From: Thermoplasmata archaeon
Lineage (GTDB): Archaea > Thermoplasmatota > Thermoplasmata > Lutacidiplasmatales > UBA184
Direction of reading: 5' to 3'
NCBI GenBank assembly: GCA_035622275.1
Contig: DASPVQ010000019.1
Coordinates: 25,376-89,375, forward strand
Length of the DNA stretch: 64,000 nt
Position numbers and translations under genes: made by a program. Of the stretch, positions 41,920-50,973 are shown in pieces. Position 1 is the stretch's first letter; each line of letters starts with the position of its first letter. The notes below the pieces were generated by a model. It was not told the origin of the DNA, ran no database searches, and saw nothing but the letters and a program-made list of their open reading frames with translations.

Positions 41920-43431
41920 ATGGCGGACAGCTCGGACGCCGACGATATCCTGCGCGAGCGCGAACGGCGACGCGCGCTCGAACGCGATCGGATCGAGGAG
42001 GCCCGGCGTGCGCGTCGGGCGGACCTCACGCGGCTCGGCCACCCGGGGGCGGCGATCGGGCCCGAGACGGACCCAGACGACGGCGAGGTGCCCCGCGTCG
42101 TGATCGCCCCGGCCGGGGTCGCGCCGGCGGGGTCGACCGCCTCCCGCCCCATCGGGGCGGGCGTCCTGCCGCCCTCGGTCATCGAGTTCCTGCGCACCGA
42201 TCCGACCGAACGCTTCGACATCCAGGCGCTGAACGCGCTGCATCTGCCCGGGCCCGTGGACGCGGCTGCGTGCGAGCCGGCGATCCTCGCGGCGATCGCC
42301 CGACGGGCCGAGCAGCTGATGGTCCGGGTAAAACAGGAGCTGGACGACGCGCTGAGCGCGGGGGCGTTCCTGAGGGACCAGACCCGCCGCTGGTATCGCG
42401 AGAGCGGTCTCGACTCCGCGTGGACGAGCCGGATGCCGGAGCGCTGGGGAGGGTTGTTCGCCGACTCCCGCGTCTCGGGCGGCCGGCTGCAGCCGTGGAT
42501 CAACCGCCGACTCGCGGCGGTCCGTCAGGAGGCGATCCGTTCCGGATCGATCACCGGTCGCCTGCGCCGAACGCTCGGCCGGGACCGCCTCGCGGACGCG
42601 GCCCTCGGTCGCACGGCCCACCAGCAGATCCTCGGGGAGGTCGCGCAGTCGATCCTGGACGACCTCGCCGCGCATTCGCGGGACCCGGACGCACCGCTGC
42701 CCCTCGTGCGCCTCAGCGAACTCGCGGTCCGTCGGGAGATCCCGACGATCAACGACGCCCTCGGGGCCCTCTTCAGCGCGCCCGAGAGCGGTCCGTTCGT
42801 CGTGCTCCACCCCAACCGGTATCCGGACTGCGATGAACTCGTGCTGCGACCGCCGACCGCCGGCGCTTCCGGCGCCGCGCTGGCCTACAGCCTGGGGATC
42901 GGGCGACCGGCCCGGCGCACCGCCGTCCGGGGAGGCCCCGACGTCGGCGGATCCGTGTCGGTCGGCGACGGGACCCCCACGGATCCGACGGCGGACGAAC
43001 TGGACGGGGTCTCGATCTGGCAGGCGGAGTGGGTCGAGCCGGCCGCGTGGCACCACCTGATCGAACAGCGGCGACGGGAACGCAAGCGCCTCGAGTCACC
43101 GCCGAAGGATTGCCGCAGCCGTCCCGCCTACAGCGCGCTGCGCGACCTCCTCGTCGACGACGGCGAAGCGCGTCGCGCGTTCCTCTCCGTCAAGTGGCGG
43201 GGCCGACCGGCCGGTCTACCGCTGCTCGCGTCGCTCCTGCAGAAGGGAGCGCTCGCGCCCGAGGTGGCGACCGATCACGAGTACCTGGAAGCGGAGCTGG
43301 GCGAGCTCGCGCAGGGGGACCCGCAGTGGCACCCCGAGGACGGTCGGTGGTCGATCCGTCGCTGGACGGTCCTGCGCGAGGGCTCGCACCGGGACGGGTT
43401 CCGCTTTCGCGCCGAGGGCGCCGCGAGCTGA
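41920..43431 (+). CDS. Unrecognised 503-residue protein beside the GTPase island
   Basis: Not recognised. The N-terminal 30 residues are a highly charged helix (RERERRRALERDRIEEARRA), followed by a disordered linker and a soluble, mainly helical region with WGGLFADSRVSGGRLQPWIN and FVVLHPNRYPDCDELVLRPP as the most distinctive segments. No transmembrane helix or nucleotide-binding motif is seen. The gene ends 2 bases before the convergent pseudo-GTPase gene, and a TATA-like GGTTAATG lies near 41863-41870 with GGGAGCGGG before the ATG. Tight abutment to the flotillin/GTPase/GAP1 operon suggests it may belong to that system; this is inference. Confidence 0.6.
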   Translation: MADSSDADDILRERERRRALERDRIEEARRARRADLTRLGHPGAAIGPETDPDDGEVPRVVIAPAGVAPAGSTASRPIGAGVLPPSVIEFLRTDPTERFDIQALNALHLPGPVDAAACEPAILAAIARRAEQLMVRVKQELDDALSAGAFLRDQTRRWYRESGLDSAWTSRMPERWGGLFADSRVSGGRLQPWINRRLAAVRQEAIRSGSITGRLRRTLGRDRLADAALGRTAHQQILGEVAQSILDDLAAHSRDPDAPLPLVRLSELAVRREIPTINDALGALFSAPESGPFVVLHPNRYPDCDELVLRPPTAGASGAALAYSLGIGRPARRTAVRGGPDVGGSVSVGDGTPTDPTADELDGVSIWQAEWVEPAAWHHLIEQRRRERKRLESPPKDCRSRPAYSALRDLLVDDGEARRAFLSVKWRGRPAGLPLLASLLQKGALAPEVATDHEYLEAELGELAQGDPQWHPEDGRWSIRRWTVLREGSHRDGFRFRAEGAAS

Positions 43432-43433
43432 CG

Positions 43434-44372
43434 TCAGCGATCCGCCGACCCGGCCGGCAGCCCGCGGGCGAGCCGACCGAGCTCGGAGAGCAGCGCGCGA
43501 TACTCCTCGAAGGGATACTCGGGCTCCCAGCCGCCCACCGGGACGCGCGACCGGCGGGCGATCGGACGGCCGGCCGGTCCGTTCACGATCCGCAGCGCGC
43601 TGAAGAACCACCTCGGGGGTTCCAGTCGCAGCCCCCCATTCTGCCGGAGGTCGGCGAGCGCCCGGGCCGTCTGGGGAAGGAACGCGGCCAGCAGGTCGCG
43701 GCCCACACGGGGACGCTCGGATCCGTCGAGCCGTGGCGGACCCGCGTCCGGCAGACCGAGTCGCCGGCGGGCGTCGCCCGGCAGCCGATCGAGCTTCGTC
43801 ACGACGAAGATCGGGTAGAGCCGGCGGTCGCGCCGTCGTGCGGCGGCCGCCGCGAAGCGCGCGAGGACCCCGAGGGCTCCGGCGAGCAAGCGATCGTAAC
43901 GAGCGAGCGGCGCCGGTGGATCCCCATCCACGCCCCGGTCGAGGCGCGAGGCGTCCACCAGGAACAGGAGCACCTGACTTCGGAGCAGCCGACGCGTGGA
44001 CTCGGCGAGGATCGCGTCGTGCCGAGCGAGCTCCGCCAGCTCCGGGGCCGAGATGCCGCCGACTTCCAGGCGGACCGTCTCGAAGCCGCCTTCGCCTCGG
44101 CCGGCGCGCGGCCGCAGGCCGCGGAGCCAGCCGTTGCGCAGCCCGAAGACGAAGGACAGGGGGTGCTCGTCCCAGTCAAGGTCGCGCTCGGGAAAGCGCC
44201 CCGCGACGAGGTCACCGTAGATCGCCTCGAGACCGCGGATCGACTCGCGGTCGGCCGAGAAGCGGAACTCGTCTTCCTCCTCGGTGCCGAGACGCACCTG
44301 GGCCGCGTAGAGAAGGCCGACGAATGTCGTGAGTCCCGTGCCGGCGTCCCCGACGACGAGCGCCGAAGCCAT
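43434..44372 (-). CDS. Degenerate P-loop GTPase-like protein
   Basis: A 312-residue paralogue of the intact GTPase two genes upstream. The starts align in register (GDAGTGLTTFVGLLYAAQV here, GDRACGKTTFLGLLYAAQV there), but the Walker A lysine at residue 14 is leucine. The switch II DxxG is EVGG, so the aspartate is also lost, while the base-specificity motif is kept as VTKLD. It should bind nucleotide weakly and not hydrolyse it. It is the last gene of the minus-strand operon, 46 bases after the GAP1-N-like gene. A heterodimer with the active GTPase is the simplest role; this is inference. Confidence 0.75.
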   Translation of the reverse strand: MASALVVGDAGTGLTTFVGLLYAAQVRLGTEEEDEFRFSADRESIRGLEAIYGDLVAGRFPERDLDWDEHPLSFVFGLRNGWLRGLRPRAGRGEGGFETVRLEVGGISAPELAELARHDAILAESTRRLLRSQVLLFLVDASRLDRGVDGDPPAPLARYDRLLAGALGVLARFAAAAARRRDRRLYPIFVVTKLDRLPGDARRRLGLPDAGPPRLDGSERPRVGRDLLAAFLPQTARALADLRQNGGLRLEPPRWFFSALRIVNGPAGRPIARRSRVPVGGWEPEYPFEEYRALLSELGRLARGLPAGSADR

Positions 44373-44418
44373 TCCCGGACCCCCAGCCGCGCCCTGACCG
44401 GGGCGGACGCGCCGCTCC

Positions 44419-45246
44419 CTACGCGGTCGCGAACGCTTCCGCGATCCGGTGGTAGACAGGGCTCTTGCCGCGCACCGGCGGCAGCGCCGGCGCGTCGATG
44501 CTCGCGTCGAGGAGCGTCCAGGAGCCGTCGGCACGGACACCGCGCGCGCTGATCGCGAGCCGGAAGTGATTCATGGCGCTGAGCGTCGGCGCGTCGCTGA
44601 TCGCCGGGAAGAGCGGGATCTCGTTGCCCGCGATCAGCAGCTCGACCAGCCGGTAGAGCAGCTCGTTGCGGTACTGGTTCGTGCTCCCGCGGCAGAGGAC
44701 GAGCGTGCGACCCTGCCCGTCGCCCAGGAACCGGCTGACGAGCGTCTCCACCGCCGCCTTCGTGATCAGCCGGCGCAGGCCCACACCCGCGGGCTCGCGC
44801 GGCTCGAGGGGCATTCGCAGGGCCGCCTCGATCGGTTCGACCTTGCCGGCCGCCTTCGGGTTCTTGCGATCGAAGTCGCACACGCTCGCCTCGACGTCGA
44901 ACAGCGTGAGCTGGCCCGCTCGCAACAGCGCGGCCGGCACGACGACCGTGTGGTTCATGATCGTCGGGCGGTTGTACTCGTCCGCGATCCCGCGGCCGAG
45001 CAGCGAGAGCAACAGCTCGTCGTTCGCCGGCGCGGGGTGCACCATCCGCGCGTCGATGACCGTCCCTCCGTTCGCCGTCTTCTCGACGCGGACCGGGGTG
45101 AAGTGGTTCTCGAGGTAGCGCGTGTAGAGCGGCCCGTTGAGGTCGCGGGACTCGGCCTTCGGGCCGTAGCCCTTGTCGGGGCTCACGCCGTAGATCCAGT
45201 GCTCGAGCCGGACCGTCGCGCCGGCCTCCATCGGGACTCCGTCCAT
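44419..45246 (-). CDS. GAP1-N-like GTPase-associated protein
   Basis: A 275-residue soluble protein. The N-terminal 110 residues resemble the GAP1-N (GTPase-associated protein 1) domain: EHWIYGVSPDKGYGPKAES (15-33), a variable stretch, then LLLSLLGRGIADEYNRPTIM and the NHTVVVPAALL strand. The rest (LVSRFLGDGQGRTLVLCRGS, LLYRLVELLIAGNEIPLFPA) has no assignment but looks globular. In bacterial conflict systems GAP1 proteins accompany paired GTPases, which is exactly its context here: GTPase upstream, pseudo-GTPase downstream. The match rests on my recall of the domain, not on a profile search. Confidence 0.6.
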   Translation of the reverse strand: MDGVPMEAGATVRLEHWIYGVSPDKGYGPKAESRDLNGPLYTRYLENHFTPVRVEKTANGGTVIDARMVHPAPANDELLLSLLGRGIADEYNRPTIMNHTVVVPAALLRAGQLTLFDVEASVCDFDRKNPKAAGKVEPIEAALRMPLEPREPAGVGLRRLITKAAVETLVSRFLGDGQGRTLVLCRGSTNQYRNELLYRLVELLIAGNEIPLFPAISDAPTLSAMNHFRLAISARGVRADGSWTLLDASIDAPALPPVRGKSPVYHRIAEAFATA

Positions 45247-45281
45247 CGCGTCGCACGCTCCGTCGGAAGGGCGTCGGCGGC

Positions 45282-46301
45282 CTACGCCGTCGCGGCCGCG
45301 GGCGCGGTCTGCAGCGTCGTCTGCTCGACGATCTCGTCGGGGACCTTGTTCGCGACGTCGCGGAAGTGCTCGATGAACGCGACGTAGTCGTCGTAGGAGA
45401 AGTCCGGCTCGGCGCCGCCATCCGCGCTGAATCCCTTGCGCACGATGCGGGGCGCGCCGACCGGCTGCATGCCGGCCTCGGCGGTCTCGGTGCGGACCCA
45501 GCTGAAGAAGTACGCCGCCTGGTCGAAGTTGACGCCGGCGACCTTCCCGCCGCGGATCTGCGAGAGCGTCTGCGGCATGAACACCCGAAGGAGCGCCTCC
45601 GCGTACTCCTTGCGCTTGCGCTTCTGCTCCCCGCCGGGCACGCCGCGGTGCAGGCCGAGCTTGACGAGCACCTCGTCGCGCACGGAGTCGAACTTCGAGA
45701 GCACGATCGCCGGATAGATCACCGGATTGCCGACGCTGAGGCCCTGGGTCTTCATCCGGCTGAACTCCTGCTTCTTGTAGGTCTGCAGCGAGACGAGGAG
45801 CGACGCGACCTCGCTGTCGTACTTCAGCATCTGGCGGAAGACCGGCGAGTCGATCTCGGTCGTCATCTTCGAGCAGTCGACGATGATGACGACGACGTGG
45901 CTCTTCAACAGCTGCTGGATGATCGGGCTCGCCGCGACCCCCGTCTCGATGAACTCCTGGACGTCCTCGCCCGAGACGTCGTACGCCGCGAAGGACAGCT
46001 TCGCGAACGGGTTCACCCAGTTCTTGTCCTTCAGCGCGGCCGGCAGGCGGCCCGAGATCGGCTTACGGTAACCGAAGACGAAGCCGATCTCCGTCATCTC
46101 GTCCTTGAGGGTCGCGCCCGGGAACCGGGCGTCCTTCATCCCCTCGTAGACCTGGCTCATCAGCCGGAGCGACTGCAGGGGCGCGTGGAACCGGAACGAG
46201 TCGGTCACCCGCGTTCCGTACTTCACCTGCGCCGCGTAGAGCAGCCCCAGGAACGTCGTCTTTCCGCACGCTCGGTCTCCCAAGATCGCCGCCGGACACA
46301 T
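45282..46301 (-). CDS. P-loop GTPase, intact member of a GTPase pair
   Basis: A 339-residue GTPase-like protein. Walker A is GDRACGKTT (residues 8-16) immediately at the N-terminus, switch II is DVSGED, and the fourth motif is LSKFD, a variant of N/TKxD. VVVIIVDCSKM is the strand after switch II. The C-terminal half is a helical domain of unknown role (FMPQTLSQIRGGKVAGV). It is cotranscribed with a flotillin-like gene (18 bases upstream) and the GAP1-N-like and pseudo-GTPase genes downstream. It resembles the 'double-GTPase' components of bacterial conflict systems, though membership needs a profile search. Motifs suggest active hydrolysis. Confidence 0.75.
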   Translation of the reverse strand: MCPAAILGDRACGKTTFLGLLYAAQVKYGTRVTDSFRFHAPLQSLRLMSQVYEGMKDARFPGATLKDEMTEIGFVFGYRKPISGRLPAALKDKNWVNPFAKLSFAAYDVSGEDVQEFIETGVAASPIIQQLLKSHVVVIIVDCSKMTTEIDSPVFRQMLKYDSEVASLLVSLQTYKKQEFSRMKTQGLSVGNPVIYPAIVLSKFDSVRDEVLVKLGLHRGVPGGEQKRKRKEYAEALLRVFMPQTLSQIRGGKVAGVNFDQAAYFFSWVRTETAEAGMQPVGAPRIVRKGFSADGGAEPDFSYDDYVAFIEHFRDVANKVPDEIVEQTTLQTAPAAATA

Positions 46302-46319
46302 GGTCTTTTCCTTCCTTGT

Positions 46320-47309
46320 TCAATCCGATAGGGAGCGGGGGTCGCGACCGCCCTCCTCCGTCCAGCCGTCGGGCGACGACGGGCGGGATCGGGGCGACGG
46401 TTCGCCCCCCATGGATTCGTGATCGGAGTCCGCGACGGCCGCGGTGGGCGCGGCGAGCGCGGGGAGCTCGGAGCCGAGCGACAGGTCGAAGATCGATGCC
46501 GCCGACGGGCCCTCGAGCGCCGCGCTGTGCGCGGGGCTCATGCGGGCGAGCCGGTCGCCCAGGATCCCGAGGGTTCGCTCGGCGCGGCTGACCCGCTGGT
46601 CGAAGCCTTCGAGCAGACTCGCTAGACGGGCCGCCCCGGGGGAGGGGCTGGGACCCGCGGCGCTCGACGTCGTCCGGGCCGGCTCGCTCGGGCCGATGCG
46701 CGAGAGCTGGGTGACCGCGAGACCCCGGACGACCAATCCCCAGGCCACGAGCTCGGGCGCGACCGCGGCCTGGATCTCGACCCCGAGGCGCTCCCAGTCC
46801 GGCTCGCCCGAGTCCGCACGGAGCCGGGTGAGCAGGCTCGGCACGGTCGCCTCGACCGTCTGCCGGAGGATCGACCGCACGTCGGTGTCGGTCTTGTCGA
46901 GCAGGGTCACGGCAGCGGTCTCGAGCAGCGCTGGCTCGCGCGGGACCTGGGCGCAGACCTGGACTCGTACCTCCCAACCGGACGCGCGAGAACCCTCCAG
47001 CGCCGATAGGGCGCGGACGGTGACGTCGGTCGTGACCGGATCGAGCGAGAGCCGGCCGACCGCGCGGTTCCACGGGGCGACATAGGCTCCGCCGCCCACG
47101 ACGACGCGGGGGCGCCCGACGTCCACGTCAGGGCCGCGGAGGCGAGCGTCCGAGGGGAGGCGGTCGGTCCGTTGCCCGAAGAGCACGAGGGCCCGGTTGG
47201 GCGGCACCGTCACGAAGCAGCGCGTCCGGAGGAACCAGAACGCTAGCGCCGCTCCGATTCCGGCAGCCGCAGCCGCGCCGACGGGGAGGATCAGGGTGTC
47301 GAACACCAC
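46320..47309 (-). CDS. Flotillin/SPFH-like membrane protein
   Basis: A 329-residue protein with one N-terminal transmembrane helix (residues about 5-27) followed by TVPPNRALVLFG and GGAYVAPWNRAVGRLSLDP, the typical entry to an SPFH (band 7) domain. The domain continues through WEVRVQVCAQV and the helical ILRQTVEATVPSLLTRL to GLVVRGLAVTQL. The C-terminal 110 residues are low complexity with one coiled-coil-like helix (LLEGFDQRVSRAERTLGILG). SPFH proteins oligomerise on membranes and form scaffolds. First gene of the operon with the GTPase pair, so it probably anchors the system at the membrane. GTG at 47309 or 47306. Confidence 0.75.
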   Translation of the reverse strand: MVFDTLILPVGAAAAAGIGAALAFWFLRTRCFVTVPPNRALVLFGQRTDRLPSDARLRGPDVDVGRPRVVVGGGAYVAPWNRAVGRLSLDPVTTDVTVRALSALEGSRASGWEVRVQVCAQVPREPALLETAAVTLLDKTDTDVRSILRQTVEATVPSLLTRLRADSGEPDWERLGVEIQAAVAPELVAWGLVVRGLAVTQLSRIGPSEPARTTSSAAGPSPSPGAARLASLLEGFDQRVSRAERTLGILGDRLARMSPAHSAALEGPSAASIFDLSLGSELPALAAPTAAVADSDHESMGGEPSPRSRPSSPDGWTEEGGRDPRSLSD

Positions 47310-47660
47310 CGCCCGCCCTGCCGAAGCCCGGAAGGCGCGCGATGCACGGCAACGGCGTCGCGCTCCTGTGGCCAGCCGACGACCCGGGCGGGGCTAGCGG
47401 ACGATCTTTCCGCGGTCGAAAAAACGCCGGCGAAGGCGAGCGCGCGCGGATCCGATTCGCATCGGTCGGGACGCATCTCCTTTTTCCCTCGACGGCCGGT
47501 GGGCGCGCGGCGCGCCACCGTAGCCACTCATACGTACGAATAGGGATAAATAGCTAGCCGGGGCGACCGGCCGCGCCGGGGGGCGGGAGGGCCATCGCGC
47601 CCTCCCGCAGCGCCGCGACGGAGAACCTTGCGTTATCTAGCTGGAGGTGCTTTCTCAACC
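47310..47660. other. Divergent intergenic region
   Basis: About 350 bases between the flotillin-like operon and the third kelch/PKD gene. It holds the least GC-rich stretch nearby (ACGTACGAATAGGGATAAATAGC at about 47533-47555 contains TATA-like elements on both strands and the palindrome CGTACG). The leader for either gene would be long, so the exact promoters are unclear. No credible gene is seen. Confidence 0.4.
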
Positions 47661-49505
47661 GTGTCGAACCCGCGCCCGGGGCCACGGCGGCGAGCTCGGC
47701 GAGGGCTTCGGACCTGCCTGCTGACGCTCACGGTCGGGTTGCTGGCCGCGGCTCCGTGGCTGGTGAGCGCGCCACACGGTCTGCGCCTACCCTCTTCCGG
47801 CGAGTCGGTCCACGACTCTACGATCACGCTCGGTCCGCCCGCCGACGGTCCGGGGTCGCGGGCCCTCGACTCGCCGGGTGCCGCGTACCGCTGGAACAAC
47901 CTGAGCGCGCTGCTGGGGCAAGCCTCGCCGCCTCAGCCGCCCGGATCGACCTTCGGCGCCGCGATGGCGTGGGATGCCGCGGACGACTACCTGCTCCTTC
48001 TCGAGCCCGTGCCGGGGGCCGCCACGACCGCCACTTGGTCGTATCTGAACGGCACGTGGACGAACCTGACCTCGAGCGTGTCGGGGCATCCCCCGAACTT
48101 CAACGACTCCGCCATGGCTTACGATCCGAGCCTGCAGTCGGTGGTCCTCTTCGGGGGCCTCTCGACGGACGGCTGGATCAGCGACGTCTGGACCTACCAC
48201 GATCGCCTCTGGACGAACGCGTCGGCCTCCTTCGGCGCCCTCCCTCCCGCCGACCAGTTCCCGTCGATGGCGTGGGACTCCGCGGCGAGCGAGCTCGTGC
48301 TCGTCGGAAGTCCGTACCTCACCTCCTCGCAGACCTGGCTCACCTGGACCCTCACGAACTCGGGCTGGCACAACGCCACCGTCCCGCTTCCGCTCGGCTT
48401 CAACGCACAGTGGCCGCGGCTGGCCGACGACCCGCCCGAGGGCGGCGTGCTCCTGTCGAGCTCCGCCCAGATCGGGCCGCTGGCCGCGTGGCGGTCCGAG
48501 ACCTACGTCTACCAGTCGGGAGCGTGGGTGAACCTGACGGCCTCGAATCCGGTCGGGCCGATCTGCGCGGACGATTGGACCCCGCCGATGGCATATCTCG
48601 CGGAGAGTTCCGAAGTCGTCCTCGCGTCGGACGCTTGCTCTCGAACCGGCCCGCCGCAGTCCCAGACCTGGTTCTTCGTCGACGGGCAGTGGACCAACGC
48701 GACGTCGCAGGTCGGATACGCCCCGGGGGAGACGCTCGCACCGGCCGCTGGCGCGCTGCCCGACGACGGCGCGTACCTCGAGTTCGGGGGGTGGAGGCCC
48801 GGGGGGCTGGGCGTCACGGATTCCACCTGGGTCCTCTCGGCGCCTCCGACGGTGGCGGAGACGCTTTCGGCGACGGTGGTCGACGCGGGGACCGACGTCG
48901 ACGTGTCGGGCTCGGTCGACTTCGGTCTGGACCCGAACCTTGCGACGATCGCGTGGGGCGACGGGGGGACGGCGCCGGGGTCCAACGGCTCGCATGCCTA
49001 CGCGGCCGGCCTCTACGCCCCGACGCTCCAGGTGACCGACCTGATCGGCCAGGTCGGCGAGTCGAGCCAGGCGCTCCTCGTCGATCCGGCGCCGGTCGCG
49101 ACCATCACCGTCGCGACGCCCGCCCCCGTTTCCGGCAGCCCGACCGTCCTGATCGGCGGGGTCCTGGGAGGGACGGCGCCGTACACGCTCAACTGGACGC
49201 TGGGCGACGGGACCACCGCGAGCGGCGGTTGGGTCGACCATCGCTACGCGCGTCCCGGGTCGTTCACGGTGAGCCTATCCGTCGTGGATGCCGCCGGCGG
49301 GAGGGCCACCGCGACCGCAACGCTCGTGGTCGCATCCCCGCCGGCGACGTTGTTCCCCTGGACGGCGGCTCCGGCCGTGGTCCTCGTGGTCGGAGTCGCC
49401 GCGCTCGCCGTACTCGCTTCGGTGCTCGCGGTGATCGCGGTGCGATCGCGTCGGGGTCGGGGCCCCGCCGGAGCCGCTACTCCGCCGGACCCGACTGCTC
49501 GGTGA
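47661..49505 (+). CDS. Membrane-anchored kelch/PKD surface protein (paralogue 3)
   Basis: A 614-residue protein of the same family as the two at 20314-24594. GTG at 47661 is preferred over the TTG at 47628 because GGAGGTG lies about 11 bases before it. Signal helix at residues 14-35; kelch-like repeats (YLNGTWTNLTSSVSG, AYDPSLQSVVLFGG) to about residue 370; two PKD-like units, the first degenerate and the second with WTLGDGTTASG; then a transmembrane helix and a basic tail. The 3' end overlaps the convergent ETGLP gene by 29 bases. Confidence 0.78.
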   Translation: MSNPRPGPRRRARRGLRTCLLTLTVGLLAAAPWLVSAPHGLRLPSSGESVHDSTITLGPPADGPGSRALDSPGAAYRWNNLSALLGQASPPQPPGSTFGAAMAWDAADDYLLLLEPVPGAATTATWSYLNGTWTNLTSSVSGHPPNFNDSAMAYDPSLQSVVLFGGLSTDGWISDVWTYHDRLWTNASASFGALPPADQFPSMAWDSAASELVLVGSPYLTSSQTWLTWTLTNSGWHNATVPLPLGFNAQWPRLADDPPEGGVLLSSSAQIGPLAAWRSETYVYQSGAWVNLTASNPVGPICADDWTPPMAYLAESSEVVLASDACSRTGPPQSQTWFFVDGQWTNATSQVGYAPGETLAPAAGALPDDGAYLEFGGWRPGGLGVTDSTWVLSAPPTVAETLSATVVDAGTDVDVSGSVDFGLDPNLATIAWGDGGTAPGSNGSHAYAAGLYAPTLQVTDLIGQVGESSQALLVDPAPVATITVATPAPVSGSPTVLIGGVLGGTAPYTLNWTLGDGTTASGGWVDHRYARPGSFTVSLSVVDAAGGRATATATLVVASPPATLFPWTAAPAVVLVVGVAALAVLASVLAVIAVRSRRGRGPAGAATPPDPTAR

Positions 49506-50544
49506 ACGTGATCTCGACCGTCACGGCGCTCGCTCCGATCGTCACGTCCGCCCACTGGGGAGCGGGTAGATAGAGCGCACCGGCGGCCCACGCCGGCGAG
49601 ACCGTCACGTTGTAGCTGCCGTCGGGCAGCGTGAAGTTGACCGCGTCGGAGGCCGAGCCGTTCCAGGCCACGGGACCCCAGAACGCGCCGTGCACCGCGG
49701 CGGACCAGAAGGTACCGTTCGGCAGACCGGTTTCGACGAGCGAGAGGTTGCCGAGCTGGAGGGGGGCGAACGTCACGTCCACGGTCACGTCCGCGCCGTC
49801 CACGCTGACATTCCCCTCGCTCGGGGTGGCCAGGTAGACCGCGCTCCAGTTGCCGGCGGGCGCGATCTCGAACCGGTATCCGCCGTTGGGAACCGTGAAA
49901 TTGATCGAGCTGCCGTTCGACACGTTGAAGAGCACCCCGCCGGGACCGGACGGTCCGCCGCACAGGGGCTGGGGCGCCCAGCGACCACCGGTCTCGTTGG
50001 ACCGAAGCACGACCGACCAGTTCGTCGCGACGGGCAGACCGGTCTCGGTGAACGTCACCGTCTGGTAGGAGACCGGTGCGAACGCGACCTCGACCGTCTG
50101 GTTGGTCCCGTTCACGGTCACGTTGCCGCGGGCCGGGGTCGGCGCGTAGACCGTCGTGTTGTTCCAGGCGTCTCGGACGAGGAAGTCGTAGGAGCCGTTG
50201 GCGACGGCGAAGCCGACGGTCGGCGACACCGAGCGGTTCGACTCCCATCCGCGCCACCAGTGTCCGGAGAGGCCCCAGGACCACGGCCCCGGCAGGCTAC
50301 CGTTCCACACCGGCACGATGGTGACCGACCACGCGACGCCACTGGGCAGCCCGGTCTCGGTGAAATTCAGCGTGTAGGGCCCTGCGGGCGCGGTCCAGTT
50401 CCATCCGGGCCACCCGTGCCCCGCCGCAGCGGGATGGGAATTCGGGGTCGCCGGCGTCAGCCCTCCGAGGGCGGAGACGGCGAGAAGCGCGACCACGGCG
50501 ATCGCGGCGAGGGACGCCCACCAGGTCAATCGCAGTGCGCTCAT
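49477..50544 (-). CDS. Secreted ETGLP-repeat protein
   Basis: A 355-residue exported protein. A signal helix (WWASLAAIAVVALLAVSAL, residues 8-26) precedes three beta-rich repeats of about 95 residues, each opening with the consensus (F/V)TETGLPxGxxWSV: FTETGLPSGVAWSV, FTETGLPVATNWSV and LVETGLPNGTFWSA. Each repeat then carries a GSYxxxV turn and a closing VTVxxTF strand. There is no C-terminal transmembrane helix, so it may be released or bound to the S-layer. Many N-x-T/S sequons are present. Two TATA-like elements (50559-50566 and about 50579-50588) precede the ATG. Ligand unknown. Confidence 0.7.
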   Translation of the reverse strand: MSALRLTWWASLAAIAVVALLAVSALGGLTPATPNSHPAAAGHGWPGWNWTAPAGPYTLNFTETGLPSGVAWSVTIVPVWNGSLPGPWSWGLSGHWWRGWESNRSVSPTVGFAVANGSYDFLVRDAWNNTTVYAPTPARGNVTVNGTNQTVEVAFAPVSYQTVTFTETGLPVATNWSVVLRSNETGGRWAPQPLCGGPSGPGGVLFNVSNGSSINFTVPNGGYRFEIAPAGNWSAVYLATPSEGNVSVDGADVTVDVTFAPLQLGNLSLVETGLPNGTFWSAAVHGAFWGPVAWNGSASDAVNFTLPDGSYNVTVSPAWAAGALYLPAPQWADVTIGASAVTVEITFTEQSGPAE

Positions 50545-50973
50545 GGGTCGGAAAGAGGGTTATACGCCAACGGCACCGGTATAAATGCTAGCGTCCAACG
50601 CCCGGATCGCCCCCGGCGGCCGGTCGAGGTGGCAGCGGGATCTCGGTCGAGGCCGGTCGGCCTGGGCTCGTGGCGGTGATCAGGCAGACCTCTCGCTGGC
50701 CAGTCCCAGGCCCATGCCGGATCCAGCGGGGTCGCCGAACCGCCCTGCATTGCCAGTCGGCGGGCTGCCCCGGCGACCGGAGTGGCGGCGGCGCTCGCGA
50801 ACCCGGTTTCGGTTGCTCGTTCGACGCGATGCTCCGGGCCGACGGTCGCAACGGACTCTGGGCACGGGTCTGTCGCTGGATTCGGTCGAGGTGGGATCGA
50901 TCTCGGGGCCGTTACCGGCCCGCGGTGGGCGGGGGCGCCAATCGTGAAGAGTCGGCGTTGCCTTCCCAGGGCC
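50545..50973. other. Intergenic region without a supported gene
   Basis: About 430 bases. The left end holds the two TATA-like elements for the ETGLP gene. The rest has frames without any family resemblance. The small gene at 50974 has no obvious TATA box, so its promoter may lie here unrecognised. Confidence 0.35.

Noticed and set aside
47342..47557. Plus-strand 71-codon frame before the kelch gene
   Set aside because: No start context, no family match, and its end is in the AT-rich promoter-like stretch.
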